DNA of 64,000 bases. Origin: Sphingobacteriales bacterium (GTDB lineage: Bacteria; Bacteroidota; Bacteroidia; Chitinophagales; CAIOSU01). Location of the stretch: assembly GCA_027483645.1 (NCBI GenBank), contig JAIXUD010000004.1, positions 91,686-155,685 on the forward strand, in the 5' to 3' direction. Shown here in pieces: positions 53,377 through 61,678 of the stretch; positions within the stretch are counted from its first letter, which is position 1, and every line of letters begins with the position of its first letter. The notes beneath the pieces were generated by a model. That model did not search any database. It was not told where the DNA came from and saw nothing but the letters and a program-made list of their open reading frames with translations. The translations under genes were made by a program, and so were the position numbers.

Positions 53377-56043
53377 TTAAGATGCTATGGACAACATACC
53401 AGTATTGGTTATGTTGGCCTCAATGTATTCTTGCGGCAGTTCGCGCTCCTTAAGAGCGGATACATGCGCCACACAAGAAAGCACTTTTTCGGGTATCATG
53501 GTAATAAAAGACCCAGGAATTGCATGGTCGATGGCATATTGTAGGGCTTCAAACTCATTATCTATGCGTAGCACATTTATATTCCTGCCTGAAAGCCTTA
53601 CTCCCTCTATAATTTGGGCCGATAATTCTTCATGGCTCCTGCCCCGAGGATCGCTGTCTTGGCGAATAATAATTTGATCGAACATTTCTGCTGCAACCCT
53701 AGCCTGCTCAATATTATCCGATGGTATTCTATCACCTAATACCGCAAATATAGCCACCTTGTAAGTAGCAGGGGTTTTATCTATAAACTTCTTTAGCTCT
53801 AAAAAGCCATCGGGGTTGTGGGCATAGTCCACCATCAAATCGAAATTCTTAAACTGGAAGATGTTCATACGGCCTGGCATAGTGGCTGGCGATGGTATAA
53901 ATGAGCGCAAAGCGGTACGAACTACTTCTATATCAAAACCTTGTATAATGCCGGCCAGTGCAACGGGCAAAACATTTTTGATCATGGAGCTAGCCCTGCC
54001 TTCAAAAGTGATAGGTATGTTAATCAACTTTTCCACGCGGGTTTTCCAAATGCCTTTGCAAATGGTAAGGTAGCCTTTCTCTACTGTAACTGCCAGCCCA
54101 CCTTTTTGGCAATGTGACAATACGCGCGGGTTATCCGCTTCGGTGCTGAACAAGGCAATTTTACAGCTCAAGCTGCGAGCCAAATCGAATACTAAATCGT
54201 CATCAGCATTCAAAATAGAATAACCCTGTTCGAAAGTACTGCGGGCAACCACACCTTTTACTTGTGCCATATCAGCAAGGGTGTTGATGCCCTCCAAGCC
54301 CAAATGGTCGGTAGTGATGTTGGTAATAATACTAATATCACAATGGTCAAAGCCCAAGCCTGATTTCAAGATGCCGCCCCTGGCGCACTCCAATACTGCA
54401 AAATCAACAGTTGGGTCGCTCAATACCGCTTCGGCGCTCTTCGGACCGCTGCAGTCGCCTTCATATATCAAGTGGCTTTGTATGTAGATGCCTTCGGTGG
54501 TGGCGTGCCCTACTTTATGCCCTGCTGTTTTGGCCATGTGTGCCATCAAGCGGGTAGTGGTAGTTTTGCCATTGGTACCAGTTATAGCTACCAATGGTAT
54601 GCGCGATGGCGCACCCGACGGGTACAGCATATCCACCACTGGCTCGGCCACGTTGCGAGCTAAGCCTTGAGATGGCTGCAAGTGCATACGGAAACCCGGT
54701 GCAGCATTTACTTCAATCACCCCTCCGTTGCGTTTGTTTATCGGCATGGCGATGTCGTCCGCCACCACATCGATACCACAAATATCCAAACCTACTAAAC
54801 GAGCTACGCGCTCTGCCATCAGTATGTTCTGTGGATGTACAATATCAGTAACATCCCTTGCCGTTCCGCCGGTGCTTATGTTGGCAGTATCTTGCAAGCG
54901 CAATACCTCCCCTTCTAGCAAAACAGCATCAATGGTGAGGTTTTTCTCTTTTAAAATTCCTTCGGTAATGCTATCCACTTTTATCTTGGTCATTACCTTC
55001 TCATGACCCTCACCACGATTGGGGTGTTGATTTACAATTTCTATCAATTGTTGAATGGTGGAAACCCCGTCGCCCACAACTTGCGCAGGGGTGCGCTTGG
55101 CTGCAGCCACCAGTTTATAATTGATAACCAGCAAGCGGTAATCGTGACCGGTGATAAACCGCTCCACTAGCACTCTGTGCGATATGGCTTGCGCCAATGC
55201 AAATGCCTTTTCAGCATCTTCATGGGTGCGGATATCAGTAGTTACCCCGCGGCCATGGTTGCCATCAATAGGCTTAACCACAATAGGGAAAGCTAAATGC
55301 TTAATAGCATCATGCAAACCTTCAATTGACGTAACGGTGCTGCTTTCCGGTACCGATATGAAATTCTTAGCAAGTAATAGCTTGGTATCTTCTTTATCGC
55401 CGGCAATATCAATGCCGATTCCACTGGTATGTTCAGTTATGGTAGCCCTAATTCGCTTTTGGTAAATACCTTGACCAAACTGCACTAATGAGCCACCATT
55501 TAATCGACGGTACGGAATTTTGCGCTTCACCGCTTCTTCTACAATGGAGCCGGTACTTGGGCCAAGGCCATAGCGGTTCTTCAGGTACCGAAGTTCTTTC
55601 AAGTCAGCCTCTACATCGTATGGTGTACCGGCAACCAAAGCCTCACAAATAGCCATAGCAGCTTTTGCGGTATAGATGCCCGCCTCTTCTATCTCGTAGG
55701 TAAAAATCACGTTGTAAATGCCCAGCCCACCAGCAGAACGTGTGCGGCCATAGCCACACTCCATACCTGCAAGGGTTTGTAGCTCTAGCGCAATGTGTTC
55801 CATTACATGGCCCATCCAGGTGCCCATGTCTACTCGCTCAAAAAAACCACCCTTATGCCCTTCGGAACAACGGTGGTTGTAAAGTGATGGCATCAAAGCC
55901 TGCAACCTTTCTTTAAAACCCTCAATTTTATTTGTAGGGAATTGCTCCAGTTCCTCTAAGTCAATTTTAGCGACAATAAGGTGCTGCCTGTAGTTTGACC
56001 AAAAATTTGGTCCTCTCATGACTTTGGTTCTCAGGAGTTTCAT
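53377..56043 (-). CDS. cphA: Cyanophycin synthetase
   Basis: An 888-residue two-domain enzyme that makes cyanophycin (poly-Asp backbone with Arg side chains) from aspartate and arginine. The N-terminal half is an ATP-grasp domain: VKPIDGNHGRGVTTDIRTH near residue 258 and EVNAAPGFRMHLQPSQG near 447. The C-terminal half is a Mur-ligase-like domain with the P-loop AITGTNGKTTTTRLMAHM near 487 and DYAHNPDGFLELK near 744. The length is normal. It is the first gene of cphA-cphB-isoaspartyl peptidase. Confidence 0.96.
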   Translation of the reverse strand: MKLLRTKVMRGPNFWSNYRQHLIVAKIDLEELEQFPTNKIEGFKERLQALMPSLYNHRCSEGHKGGFFERVDMGTWMGHVMEHIALELQTLAGMECGYGRTRSAGGLGIYNVIFTYEIEEAGIYTAKAAMAICEALVAGTPYDVEADLKELRYLKNRYGLGPSTGSIVEEAVKRKIPYRRLNGGSLVQFGQGIYQKRIRATITEHTSGIGIDIAGDKEDTKLLLAKNFISVPESSTVTSIEGLHDAIKHLAFPIVVKPIDGNHGRGVTTDIRTHEDAEKAFALAQAISHRVLVERFITGHDYRLLVINYKLVAAAKRTPAQVVGDGVSTIQQLIEIVNQHPNRGEGHEKVMTKIKVDSITEGILKEKNLTIDAVLLEGEVLRLQDTANISTGGTARDVTDIVHPQNILMAERVARLVGLDICGIDVVADDIAMPINKRNGGVIEVNAAPGFRMHLQPSQGLARNVAEPVVDMLYPSGAPSRIPLVAITGTNGKTTTTRLMAHMAKTAGHKVGHATTEGIYIQSHLIYEGDCSGPKSAEAVLSDPTVDFAVLECARGGILKSGLGFDHCDISIITNITTDHLGLEGINTLADMAQVKGVVARSTFEQGYSILNADDDLVFDLARSLSCKIALFSTEADNPRVLSHCQKGGLAVTVEKGYLTICKGIWKTRVEKLINIPITFEGRASSMIKNVLPVALAGIIQGFDIEVVRTALRSFIPSPATMPGRMNIFQFKNFDLMVDYAHNPDGFLELKKFIDKTPATYKVAIFAVLGDRIPSDNIEQARVAAEMFDQIIIRQDSDPRGRSHEELSAQIIEGVRLSGRNINVLRIDNEFEALQYAIDHAIPGSFITMIPEKVLSCVAHVSALKERELPQEYIEANITNTGMLSIAS

Positions 56044-56172
56044 AATAATAATTTAAATGTAATGGTTGTTGCCGATTGTAATTATGGGCGTTAAAGGAAA
56101 GCAATGTTCATGCCAAGTAACGCAACTAATTGTAATGCAAGCTTTTATCAAATTCTATACTAAAAATGGAGA

Positions 56173-56180
56173 CAAAAGTA
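56173..56180 (-). promoter_or_regulatory. Possible cphA -7 element (TACTTTTG)
   Basis: Matches TAnnTTTG on the minus strand about 130 bases upstream of the cphA ATG. The -33 position is not clear. Confidence 0.3.
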
Positions 56181-56246
56181 GTTCTATTTATCCACACTTG
56201 CCACATTTTATTATTCCCACTCTTAGCACTTACACCCATAAAAGCA

Positions 56247-56280
56247 AAGCGCAGCAAAGATTTCGCACCCCGCTGCGCTT
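56247..56280 (-). terminator. Possible hairpin after the AtuA-like pair
   Basis: Nine-base arms AAGCGCAGC and GCTGCGCTT with a 16-base loop. On the minus strand it is followed by only a weak T-rich stretch. Confidence 0.35.
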
Positions 56281-56479
56281 CACAATGTAGTGATTTGATA
56301 ATGTTAGGAACCTGGTATTAATACCACCTTAACACAATCGTCTTTTTTATCGATGAAGATTTAATATGTATGCGAAGCCTAGCTTACAAGCAAGCGGTGA
56401 GAGACAGCAGCAACGTTGCTGCCTTTCAAGGGCTTGGTGGCAAAGTAAAGCTATGCTATGCGGTTTGCCCTCATTTGGG

Positions 56480-56800
56480 TTACATGGGAATATCCAACTC
56501 CATCCTCAATAAATGGCTGCTGAAGTTTTTGCCCAAGGTATCCATACGCAACGAGCGGGAAGCTCCGCCGTCTAGCGCACCACTACACACAAAGTTGAGG
56601 CTCTCTATGGTATCCCATTCGTAGCGCACCACTTCACCTTTAATCAAATCTCCGAAGTGTTGCTTTACCTTGTCTTGCGTAAGGTGTTGTTTAATAAGCT
56701 GGTATGATGCGGCATCGTTAGCCATTACGCCTATGTTGCACACATCGTTTTTGTCGCCGCTTCGGGCACTGGCGATATCGATTAGTTTGATGCGGCTCAT
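56480..56800 (-). CDS. AtuA-related ferredoxin-fold protein (C-terminal partner)
   Basis: A 106-residue protein that resembles the C-terminal region of AtuA-like proteins. SARSGDKNDVCNIGVMANDA near residue 12 and the C-terminal RSLRMDTLGKNFSSHLLRME are the recognisable parts. AtuA-related proteins occur as one long chain or, as here, as two overlapping genes. Its start overlaps the stop of the upstream gene by four bases. The function is unknown, although the partner is tied to acyclic terpene utilisation in Pseudomonas. Confidence 0.75.
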   Translation of the reverse strand: MSRIKLIDIASARSGDKNDVCNIGVMANDAASYQLIKQHLTQDKVKQHFGDLIKGEVVRYEWDTIESLNFVCSGALDGGASRSLRMDTLGKNFSSHLLRMELDIPM

Positions 56801-58191
56801 AGTTCGTGCAGTTTAAATTCTTCATGAATCAGTTCGCGGGGCACCAAGGTTGGCCAAAGGCTGAGCATGGCGCGATTCATTTTGCCCCAGCCCGGTATGG
56901 AGATTACCCCTGGCGGGCCGTTTAAACCTAAAGCAGTAATGGCTGCAATAGCCATCTTACCGGTGCGCTCATCTTTATGTTTGATGGCTACGCGGATGCC
57001 AATTTCGTTTAAGTTATCTAAGTACTCCTTGGGCACTTCTGGCGACGCAGCACCATGGATGCCGTTGATGCCCACTAGGTCAAATTGCATGCGGTCAATC
57101 TTCACGGGCAGGTTCGCCCAAATCTCCTTCACCGCCTCAATAAACTTCTGCGACTTAACATAAGCGTAAGGCCACGAGAAGAAAAAGAACTGTTCGGTAA
57201 TATAGCCTTCCATCTGCCCAATGGTAAGCTTTAGCTTTTCGGGTCGGGGCTTGCCTTTGGCACCTTTAAAAGATACACGGTTGGGACCTAGCTCTTTAAT
57301 TTCTACCGAAGTTAAATCTACAATTACATCGGGGGTGATGTAGTTTGCCGGGTCGTGTATTTCGTATACCAACTGTTCGCGCAGGGTATTACGGCTCATT
57401 TTACCGCCTTGGCTATCTAGCTTGGTAAAGATGGCAGAGCCATCGGCAGACACTTCAGCAATCGGGTAACCCAAGTTGCTTACTTTATAATCCATTGGCC
57501 ACTCTGCATAACTATTACCGCCAGATGCCTGACCTCCGCACTCCAATAAATGTCCGATAGAAATACCACTCGCCAATAAATTCAATTGCTCTTGGTTAAG
57601 TTCACCTTCCAGTTCCCAACCAAATTCATGTGCCAGTATGCCCAGTGTAAGGCAAGGGTCGGCCACACGGCCCGCAAGAATGAGGTTTGCGCCCGCATCC
57701 AAGGCTTCTTTCACCTTCTGTGCGCCTATATATACGCTGGCATGGGTGGGTGGATAAATACTGGTGCTATACGGTTGTTGGGTATCCATATTAGACAATT
57801 GCTCGCCAGTGGCTTGCAGCTCCGTCAATCTGCCTAATACATCATCGCCAGTAATAGTGGCTATCTTAACACCAGTTACCCCCATTTGGGTAAGGATGCC
57901 GCTTACACGCTTGGCAGCGCTTTCAGGATTCAATCCGCCGGAATTGGTTACCACCCTCATACCATTAGCAAACGCCGCCGGGTATAGTATTTTCGCCAGT
58001 ACTTCAATATCCTTCGCATAGCCCTCTTCAGAGTTTCGAAGCTTGTCTTTTTGTAGAATGGAAAGAGTAAGCTCGGCCAAGGCATCGTGCACGAGGTAAT
58101 CGGCAGCCTTTTCCATCACAATGTTCATGGCAGCCATAGGGCTATCGCCATAAAAACCTTGCGCACCAGCAATTTTTATTGTTTTCTGCAT
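56797..58191 (-). CDS. Acyclic terpene utilisation AtuA-like protein (DUF1446)
   Basis: A 464-residue member of the AtuA (DUF1446) family. KIAGAQGFYGDS at residues 4-16, the TNSGGLNPESAAKRVSGIL block near residue 80 and ILAGRVADPCLTLGILAHEFG near 178 are typical. In Pseudomonas AtuA belongs to citronellol/geraniol catabolism, but the biochemical activity is unknown. No other atu genes are here. I chose the ATG at 58191; the frame upstream (MSCVLCLIF) reads through a heptamer repeat. It is coupled with the small C-terminal partner by a four-base overlap. Confidence 0.83.
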   Translation of the reverse strand: MQKTIKIAGAQGFYGDSPMAAMNIVMEKAADYLVHDALAELTLSILQKDKLRNSEEGYAKDIEVLAKILYPAAFANGMRVVTNSGGLNPESAAKRVSGILTQMGVTGVKIATITGDDVLGRLTELQATGEQLSNMDTQQPYSTSIYPPTHASVYIGAQKVKEALDAGANLILAGRVADPCLTLGILAHEFGWELEGELNQEQLNLLASGISIGHLLECGGQASGGNSYAEWPMDYKVSNLGYPIAEVSADGSAIFTKLDSQGGKMSRNTLREQLVYEIHDPANYITPDVIVDLTSVEIKELGPNRVSFKGAKGKPRPEKLKLTIGQMEGYITEQFFFFSWPYAYVKSQKFIEAVKEIWANLPVKIDRMQFDLVGINGIHGAASPEVPKEYLDNLNEIGIRVAIKHKDERTGKMAIAAITALGLNGPPGVISIPGWGKMNRAMLSLWPTLVPRELIHEEFKLHEL

Positions 58192-58198
58192 AAAAATT

Positions 58199-58230
58199 AG
58201 ACACAAGACGCAAGACACAAGACATAAGAC
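58199..58230. repeat. Heptanucleotide tandem repeat, family A (AGACACA)
   Basis: Units AGACACA, AGACGCA, AGACACA, AGACATA, AGAC. It lies eight bases upstream of the AtuA-like start. Inverted relative of 58318..58353. Confidence 0.9.
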
Positions 58231-58317
58231 AACTTCAGGAAACTTAGCCTTTTGAATGCGTTAACATGATATAATAAGAAATGGAAAATTTGAAATCAAT
58301 ATACAATCATAAGCAAG

Positions 58318-58353
58318 TCTTGCGTCTTTTGTCTTATTTCTTGTGTCTATTTT
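58318..58353. repeat. Heptanucleotide tandem repeat, family A, inverted
   Basis: On the minus strand: AGACACA, AGAAATA, AGACAAA, AGACGCA, AGAC. It abuts the stop codon of the deoxynucleoside kinase gene at 58352..58354. Confidence 0.85.
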
Positions 58354-58984
58354 AGAAAAGCCCGTACAGCTCCGTATTCACTCTACTAACCACATCGGCC
58401 ATGTGTTCTTGGTTGTCGAGGAAGTTGGTAGTATCAACGTCAATAATCAACAGCTTGCCTTCTTTGTAAGTACTTATCCAGTTTTCGTAGTATTCGTTCA
58501 AGCGGCGCAAGTAATCCAAGCGTAGGTTCTCCTCGTATTCGCGGCCACGCTTTTGTATCTGGTTTACCAAGGTAGGCAAGCTAGCGCGCAGGTAAATCAA
58601 CAAATCGGGCGGGGTAATCAGCGAATTGATGGTATTGAAAAGATTGGTATAGTTCTCGAAATCGCGAGTAGTCATCAAGCTCATCGCGTGCAGGTTCGGC
58701 GCGAAGATAAAGGCATCTTCGTAGATGGTGCGATCTTGCACCACCGTCTCAGGGCCTTGTTTAATGTCGATAATCTGCTTGAAACGATTGTGCAGGAAGT
58801 AAATCTGCAAGTTGAACGACCAGCGTGGCATGTCGTTGTAGAAATCGTTCAGGTACGGGTTGTTCTCTACATCCTCGTAATGGGGCTTCCATTTAAAGCT
58901 TTTGGCCAATACCTCGGCCAATGTGGTCTTTCCGGCGCCGATGTTGCCGGCGATAGCGATATGTTTGATGTTCCTGTCTTCCAA
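58352..58984 (-). CDS. Deoxynucleoside kinase
   Basis: A 210-residue dNK/dGK-family kinase that phosphorylates deoxynucleosides in the salvage pathway. P-loop AIAGNIGAGKTTLAEVLAKS lies at residues 10-29, the ERS-type motif appears as VVQDRTIYEDAFIF near residue 80, and the lid region as QIQKRGREYEENLRLDYL near 143. The type (dAdo/dGuo or dThd) is not clear. It forms a single gene with a heptamer repeat at its 3' end. Confidence 0.9.
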   Translation of the reverse strand: MEDRNIKHIAIAGNIGAGKTTLAEVLAKSFKWKPHYEDVENNPYLNDFYNDMPRWSFNLQIYFLHNRFKQIIDIKQGPETVVQDRTIYEDAFIFAPNLHAMSLMTTRDFENYTNLFNTINSLITPPDLLIYLRASLPTLVNQIQKRGREYEENLRLDYLRRLNEYYENWISTYKEGKLLIIDVDTTNFLDNQEHMADVVSRVNTELYGLF

Positions 58985-59056
58985 AGCGGGTATGTGGTGG
59001 TTTGAGAAGCCTAATATAAATTAATAATGGCTAACTATAAAAGGGAAAGGGCATTA

Positions 59057-60055
59057 CTAGAAAAATCTTTTGATGCCGATGGCCTCGTGCACCTCTTTCA
59101 TCGTTTGCGAAGCGCTGGCGCGAGCCTTTTCGGCGCCTAGTTTTACGGTACGGCTAAGGAGCGCCTCATCGTTGCTAATTTCCAGCATGCGCTCACGGAA
59201 TGGCGTGGTAAAGGCAATCACATCTTCAGCTAGTTGCTTCTTCATATCGCCATAGCGGATGCTGCCACCTGCATATTGATCCAAGAAGAATTGTACTGTA
59301 TCGGGTTGGCTCACTTGCTTCATAATGGCAATTAAATTAGCCACAGGCTCGGTAAGTGGCTGGTCGGTGCCGGTAGGGCCAGTATCGGTTACTGCGCGCA
59401 TTACCTTCTTGCGGATGCTCTCAGGGTCTTCACCTAAGTAAATAGCATTCTTCCCACCCTCCGATTTGCCCATTTTACCCGTGCCGTCCAAGCCTGGTAT
59501 TTTCACCAGTTGGTCGCCAAAGTTAAAGCCCTGCGGCTCCGGGAAAATATCACAATTGTATTGAAAGTTGAAGCGGTTAGCAAAGTTGCGGCTCATCTCC
59601 AAGTGTTGCTCTTGGTCTTTACCTACGGGTACTTTGGTAGCCTTGTGTAAGATAATGTCTGCCGTCATCAGCACTGGGTAAGTAAGAAGCCCAGCGTTGA
59701 TGTTATCTTCCTGCTTCGCTGCTTTCTCTTTATACGTTACAGTGCGTTCCAGCTCCCCTACTCCGGCCAGCATGTTCAGTATCAGGTATAGCTCTGGTAT
59801 TTCGGGTTGGTCGCTTTGCACGTATAGCGTCGCTTTCTCAGGGTCCAATCCACAGGCCAAGAAGGTAATCAGCACTTCCTTCACGTTAGCGTGTAGGTCT
59901 GCCGGGTTGGGGTGCGTGGTAAGACTGTGGTAATCAGCGATGAAATAAAAGCAATCGGCTTGATCTTGCAAGCGTACATAGTTGCGGATGGCCCCAAAAT
60001 AGTTGCCCAAATGTATTTGCCCAGTTGGGCGGACGCCGCTTACTACTCTTTCCAT
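59057..60055 (-). CDS. trpS: Tryptophanyl-tRNA synthetase
   Basis: A 332-residue class I aminoacyl-tRNA synthetase that charges tRNA-Trp. The HIGH-like site is in SGVRPTGQIHLGNYFGAIR at residues 6-24, and the KMSKS-like loop is TGKMGKSEGG near 207. The Rossmann region contains FYFIADYHSLTTH near residue 38. The start was moved to the ATG at 60055, because the in-frame stretch up to 60397 runs through repeats and the divergent egtB-like promoter. A family A heptamer array lies 17 bases upstream. Confidence 0.95.
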   Translation of the reverse strand: MERVVSGVRPTGQIHLGNYFGAIRNYVRLQDQADCFYFIADYHSLTTHPNPADLHANVKEVLITFLACGLDPEKATLYVQSDQPEIPELYLILNMLAGVGELERTVTYKEKAAKQEDNINAGLLTYPVLMTADIILHKATKVPVGKDQEQHLEMSRNFANRFNFQYNCDIFPEPQGFNFGDQLVKIPGLDGTGKMGKSEGGKNAIYLGEDPESIRKKVMRAVTDTGPTGTDQPLTEPVANLIAIMKQVSQPDTVQFFLDQYAGGSIRYGDMKKQLAEDVIAFTTPFRERMLEISNDEALLSRTVKLGAEKARASASQTMKEVHEAIGIKRFF

Positions 60056-60071
60056 AGGGGCAAAAGTATGA

Positions 60072-60106
60072 AATAGACACAAGACATAAGACACAAGACA
60101 CAAGAC
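60072..60106. repeat. Heptanucleotide tandem repeat, family A (AGACACA)
   Basis: Units AGACACA, AGACATA, AGACACA, AGACACA, AGAC, preceded by AAT. It lies between trpS and the egtB-like gene. Confidence 0.9.
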
Positions 60107-60119
60107 TGTTGCAAAAAAA

Positions 60120-60164
60120 TGATGTACAATGCCTGCCTGTCCGGCAGGCAGGCATTGTACATCA
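60120..60164. repeat. Perfect 20-bp palindromic hairpin in a divergent promoter region
   Basis: Arms at 60120..60139 and 60145..60164 pair exactly around a TCCGG loop. The core is CCTGCCTG...CAGGCAGG. It lies between the divergent trpS and egtB-like genes, so it is not a terminator of either. Confidence 0.9.
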
Positions 60165-60211
60165 ACAAACTGGCAGAAAACTTGCTTACTTTGCACCAAA
60201 GCCACACCTCC

Positions 60212-61492
60212 ATGGAAACCAAACTGCTCTCCAACCCAATCCTTAACTCCAATTTCATACAGCGCTATGATACAGTGCGCCAGCAAAGCGAGGCCATATG
60301 CGCTCCGTTGCAGAAGGAAGATTATGTGGTGCAGCCTGTGGTGGATGTAAGCCCGCCGAAATGGCATTTGGCGCACGTTACTTGGTTTTGGGAGCACTTT
60401 GTGCTGGTGCCAAACTTAGCCGGCTACAAGCTTTTCCATGAGGATTTTGCTTTCCTCTTCAATAGCTATTACGAAAGCCTGGGCGACCGCACACCGCGCG
60501 ACCACCGTGGAAACATGACCCGCCCAAGTGTGGACGAGGTGTACCAATATCGCCATTATGTTGATGAAGCCATGCAACGCTTTTTCGAATCATCGCCAAC
60601 AATTAATGAAGAACTTGCCTATATATTGGAGATTGGCATACAGCATGAGCAACAGCACCAAGAACTCTTAGTTACCGATATTAAATACATTCTCGGGCAT
60701 CACCCTTTACACCCCACATACAAAGAAATAGACTTGCCCACCAATGGCAGCAGTTTACCTTTAAAGTGGCTAGAAGTGGAGGAAGGGATTTACGATATTG
60801 GTTTCGATGGCGAAGGTTTTTGCTTTGATAATGAACAAGGTAAGCACAAACAATATCTGCATTCCTATCGAATAATGAACCGCCCCGTAACCAATGCAGA
60901 GTACTTGGAGTTTATGCAGGACGATGGTTACAACAAGCATCAATACTGGTTTATGGATGCTTGGGGATGGCTGCACGAAAACAACATAACAGCCCCGAAT
61001 TATTGGAAACAAATTGATGGCCAATGGCATCAATACCAATTGGGAGGCGGGATGAAACCCATCGACTTATGGGCACCCGTAAGCCACGTAAGCATGTACG
61101 AAGCGGCCGCCTACGCAATGTGGGCTGGCAAACGCCTACCTACCGAAGCCGAATGGGAAACCGCAGCCCGAATCTTTAAGCCAGGCGGCCCTAGCAACGG
61201 CAATTTCCTGGAGCAGGGCAACTTTCAGCCTATGCCAGTGCACAAAGCCGAGAGCCAGTGGTATGGTGATGTATGGGAGTGGACCATCAGTGCCTACCTA
61301 CCCTACCCCAACTACCAGCGGCCCGACGGCGCGCTTGGGGAATATAATGGCAAGTTTATGATCAATCAAATGGTGCTGCGCGGCGGCTCTTGCGCCACGC
61401 CCCAAAGCCATATCCGCCCTACCTACCGAAACTTTTTCCAGCCCGATAAAAGATGGCAGTTTACAGGTATCCGCTTAGCGGAGCATGTGTAG
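60212..61492 (+). CDS. egtB: EgtB-like iron-dependent sulfoxide synthase
   Basis: A 426-residue protein with an N-terminal DinB-like four-helix domain and a C-terminal formylglycine-enzyme-like (SUMF1) domain. Iron ligands: WHLAHVTWFWE near residue 51 and the HEQQHQELLV motif near residue 149. The FGE-like part has GKRLPTEAEWETAARIFKPG near residue 306 and LRGGSCATP near 390. EgtB joins cysteine or gamma-Glu-Cys to hercynine. No egtD methyltransferase is adjacent, so ergothioneine synthesis is not certain; ovothiol- or selenoneine-type relatives are alternatives. The start was set at the ATG of METKLLSN. Confidence 0.86.
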   Translation: METKLLSNPILNSNFIQRYDTVRQQSEAICAPLQKEDYVVQPVVDVSPPKWHLAHVTWFWEHFVLVPNLAGYKLFHEDFAFLFNSYYESLGDRTPRDHRGNMTRPSVDEVYQYRHYVDEAMQRFFESSPTINEELAYILEIGIQHEQQHQELLVTDIKYILGHHPLHPTYKEIDLPTNGSSLPLKWLEVEEGIYDIGFDGEGFCFDNEQGKHKQYLHSYRIMNRPVTNAEYLEFMQDDGYNKHQYWFMDAWGWLHENNITAPNYWKQIDGQWHQYQLGGGMKPIDLWAPVSHVSMYEAAAYAMWAGKRLPTEAEWETAARIFKPGGPSNGNFLEQGNFQPMPVHKAESQWYGDVWEWTISAYLPYPNYQRPDGALGEYNGKFMINQMVLRGGSCATPQSHIRPTYRNFFQPDKRWQFTGIRLAEHV

Positions 61493-61493
61493 T

Positions 61494-61536
61494 GTGTCTG
61501 AATCAGAATTTACAGAATTTAAGAATTATAGAATCA
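61494..61536 (+). repeat. 43-nt dispersed repeat, copy 4
   Basis: Copy of 29383..29425 with a few mismatches, placed right after the egtB-like stop. Confidence 0.8.
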
Positions 61537-61635
61537 TTTCGATCTTTTGTTACGTGGGCGTCTGGAGACGAATCGTCCGTTTCATCCGCGTCTGAAGACT
61601 CGGACGAGTTAATGTTTTATACCTTCTGTGCCTCA

Positions 61636-61670
61636 TACATTGTACTTTGTACCTAGTACATTGTACATCT
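61636..61670. repeat. Heptanucleotide tandem repeat, family F (TACATTG)
   Basis: Units TACATTG, TACTTTG, TACCTAG, TACATTG, TACATCT in 7-bp phase, followed after eight bases by the family B array. Confidence 0.8.
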
Positions 61671-61678
61671 TTTGCCAC

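Larger units (their letters stand above)
56044..56479. other. Intergenic region between cphA and the AtuA-like pair
   Basis: Holds the 5' region of cphA and a hairpin at 56247..56280. I see no credible gene in it. Confidence 0.6.

Noticed and set aside
60056..60397. N-terminal extension of trpS
   Set aside because: It passes through a heptamer array, a perfect palindrome and the divergent egtB-like gene start, and the TrpS N-terminus begins at 60055.
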